Origin: Fervidicoccus fontis Kam940
GTDB lineage: Archaea; Thermoproteota; Thermoprotei_A; Sulfolobales; Fervidicoccaceae
DNA length: 64,000 bases
Assembly: GCF_000258425.1 (NCBI RefSeq)
Contig: NC_017461.1
Span: forward strand, 1,084,949-1,148,948
Direction: 5' to 3'
Under the pieces are notes generated by a model. It did no database searches. It had not been told where the DNA came from and saw nothing but the letters and a program-made list of their open reading frames with translations. Positions within the stretch are counted from its first letter, which is position 1, and each line of letters starts with the position of its first letter. The position numbers were made by a program, and so were the translations under genes. Shown piece after piece: positions 62,410-64,000 of the stretch.

Positions 62410-63149
62410 AGTTGTTTTTCACAAGTGATATTCACCTGCCATTGTTTAAAAACGAGTTTTCTCTCTCTATAGAAAGGTTATGCAATAGAGAGGAAGAATT
62501 TGAGGTTGCAATGTTTGCAGGAGATATTATAGATAGGGGCAAAATTCAACATTTCAGCGATTTTTTCTCTATAATTAAAAAGTGTAAGTTTAAAAAAATT
62601 ATTTCGATTTTTGGAAATGATGAATATGAAGAAGAAAGGGAAAAGGTCAAAAAAGAATATAGCTGGGTTATTTGGCTTGATGATGAAAATGTACAATTAA
62701 ATATAGAAAATTACACTGTAACGGTATTGGGGACTACTGGTGTTTTAGACGTGCCTACTAAATGGCAATATAAAAATATTCCGAACATAAGAGAAAAATA
62801 TGAAAGAAGACTTGTGCTTATTGAAAAATTCCTAAAAGCTGAAAAGAGAGAAAGAGAATTAAAAATACTATTAACGCACTATCCGCCCACTTTTAAGACA
62901 TTGCAAGGTGAACTTCCATTTGCCTGGCCTCAAATGGGCTCAGAAAGGGCTGAAAGACTTATTAAAGATTTAGATACTCTAGATTACGTTATCCACGGTC
63001 ACGCTCATAATGGAAAAATATTAGATACTGAAATAGGAAACACTCGGGTTTTCAATGTAGCTTTTCCGGCGAGGAAAAATATCTTTATATTAGAAATTGC
63101 TAAGAAGGTTTTGTTAACGGACTTTTTTTCTAAGAAATCTTCCAGCTAA
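62406..63149 (+). CDS. Calcineurin-like metallophosphoesterase
   Basis: 247 residues. FTSDIHLP, MFAGDIIDRG, ISIFGNDEYE (the usual GNHD as GND), LLTHYPP and VIHGHAHNGK form the dimetal site. Substrate unknown. TTG 62406 overlaps the tatD stop by 4 nt (TTGA). It is the last gene of the thrS-tatD-phosphoesterase operon; the next gene has its own leader. Confidence 0.88.
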   Translation: MKLFFTSDIHLPLFKNEFSLSIERLCNREEEFEVAMFAGDIIDRGKIQHFSDFFSIIKKCKFKKIISIFGNDEYEEEREKVKKEYSWVIWLDDENVQLNIENYTVTVLGTTGVLDVPTKWQYKNIPNIREKYERRLVLIEKFLKAEKRERELKILLTHYPPTFKTLQGELPFAWPQMGSERAERLIKDLDTLDYVIHGHAHNGKILDTEIGNTRVFNVAFPARKNIFILEIAKKVLLTDFFSKKSSS

Positions 63150-63222
63150 ATCTTTTTATTTTGAAAAAATTTTATTTTATAACTAGTTTTTATAAAATAA
63201 ATCTATATATGATGTGATTAAA

Positions 63223-63513
63223 ATGGAAAAAGAAAACGATATCAATAGAGAAATAATCAACCATCTTTCTTTTCTTTCAAGAATAAAGCTTGATGAAGAT
63301 GAAGTGGAAAAAATGATTGAAGATTTGAAAATGATAAAATCTTACATCGATGAAGTTCTTTCAATTGAAGTGGAGGATGAGGGCGAAATTTATCTCACCA
63401 CTGGAAGGCTTAGAGAAGACGAGGTTACAAATCAAATGATAAATCCAGCAGATTTCATTAAACCAGAATTTATTGAAGATGGTTATGTAAAAGGTCCAAA
63501 AGTTTCTAAATAG
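63223..63513 (+). CDS. gatC: Asp/Glu-tRNA amidotransferase subunit C
   Basis: About 96 residues. INHLSFLSRIKLDEDEVEKMIEDLKMIKSYIDEVLSIEVE is the GatC helical pair, followed by an extended tail that wraps GatA (TTGRLREDEVTNQMINPADF). ATG 63223 is used, with TGTGAT upstream; the frame opens at 63214. gatA follows directly. The complex makes Asn-tRNA and/or Gln-tRNA by transamidation. Confidence 0.9.
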   Translation: MEKENDINREIINHLSFLSRIKLDEDEVEKMIEDLKMIKSYIDEVLSIEVEDEGEIYLTTGRLREDEVTNQMINPADFIKPEFIEDGYVKGPKVSK

Positions 63514-64000
63514 GTGACTTTTACGAAGAAAGAGACAAAAGTAATTGAACAGGTGCAAATGATCAAAGAAGGTACGCTCGATCCTGAGAAGCCATTTGAA
63601 GATGCTGTTGAACAAGCTATAAAAAATGATCCTAAGTACAATATTTTCATAACGCTCACTTCTAATGAAGATAAAAGCATTTTTAAGAAAGGAAAACTGT
63701 CAGGAATACCTATAGCAGTAAAAGATAACATTTCCACTAAAGGGATAAGGACAACTTGTGCTAGCAAGATCTTAGAAGATTATGTACCAGGATATTCTGC
63801 TACCGTAGTCGAGAGGATAGAAGCAGAGGGGGGTATAATTTTTGGAAAGACGAATATGGATGAATTTGCTATGGGAGCTCTTGGAACGACCAGCGCTTTT
63901 GGACCGACCTTAAACAACTTAAATATCGAACTTTCACCCGGCGGAAGTAGTTCGGGAAGTGCTGTAGCAGTTTCCTCAGGAACAGTTAAGCTTGCTTTGG
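63514..64000 (+). CDS. gatA: Asp/Glu-tRNA amidotransferase subunit A, C-terminus cut by window
   Basis: Amidase-signature family. [20 protein letters not shown] has the first catalytic Lys, TNMDEFAMG and [17 protein letters not shown] carry the Ser-cisSer-Lys signature. The gene runs off the right edge. GTG 63514 overlaps the GGTGAC that would be its Shine-Dalgarno; by the spacing rule ACG 63523 is the better placed codon. A later in-frame GTG lies at 63553, where the family-conserved region has not begun. Confidence 0.92.
   Translation, partial: MTFTKKETKVIEQVQMIKEGTLDPEKPFEDAVEQAIKNDPKYNIFITLTSNEDKSIFKKGKLSGIPIAVKDNISTKGIRTTCASKILEDYVPGYSATVVERIEAEGGIIFGKTNMDEFAMGALGTTSAFGPTLNNLNIELSPGGSSSGSAVAVSSGTVKLAL

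Overview
This is chromosomal DNA of an AT-rich thermophilic crenarchaeon (Thermoproteota). The evidence is a Cdc48 AAA ATPase, TmcA, Hjc, archaeal CCA-adding enzyme, DnaG-type primase, eS30, a structural tRNA-splicing endonuclease subunit, DGGGP synthase and two geranylgeranyl-reductase-type flavoproteins for isoprenoid ether lipids. A lone 5S rRNA unlinked to 16S/23S fits too. Start-site grammar is uniform: a GGTGA or GGAGG Shine-Dalgarno core sits about 4-10 nt before ATG, TTG or GTG, and TTG is very common. I used this rule to move many starts inward from the longest reading frame. Fervidicoccales or a related order is possible, but sequence alone cannot fix the genus.

Layout: 1-9.3 kb holds a truncated PIN-ATPase, DGGGP synthase, Hjc, a SufT-like protein, a CinA-like protein, serine hydroxymethyltransferase and the UPF0200/UPF0201 pair. 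9.4-13.2 kb holds RNA-processing genes (CCA enzyme, ThpR, EndA-like subunit) and a COG2112-type kinase. 13.4-16.7 kb is the most accessory part. It carries a two-gene encapsulin nanocompartment operon (shell with fused ferritin-like domain, then a separate ferritin-like protein), followed by a decayed cysteine synthase-type gene and the frameshifted 3' end of an IS605-type tnpB. 16.7-32 kb has an SAMHD1-like HD protein, MtaB-type methylthiotransferase, nicotinate phosphoribosyltransferase, slipin/NfeD, Cdc48, TmcA and threonine synthase. 32-46.6 kb has a decayed gene, tRNA-Arg(CCG) overlapping thiI, ValRS, HD and CYTH proteins, thioredoxin reductase, SufS and TyrRS. 46.7-64 kb has a structured RNA candidate before dnaG, Tmk, a PMT-type glycosyltransferase, 5S rRNA, the threonine-to-glycine pair tdh/kbl, eS30, Ogg2, ThrRS, TatD, a phosphoesterase, and the start of gatC-gatA.

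Most interesting: (1) the encapsulin operon, its separate ferritin-like gene and repeated promoter motif; (2) three solitary hairpin elements just after gene ends, whose stems show compensatory base changes and whose ends resemble IS605/tnpB right ends, plus a fourth more degenerate one and a tnpB fossil; (3) thiI borrowing its last four codons and stop from the 5' end of a tRNA gene; (4) a 98-nt RNA candidate closed by an 18-bp helix; (5) genes that appear to use CTG, ATT or ACG starts. No CRISPR array, intact transposase, replication origin or virus gene was seen.
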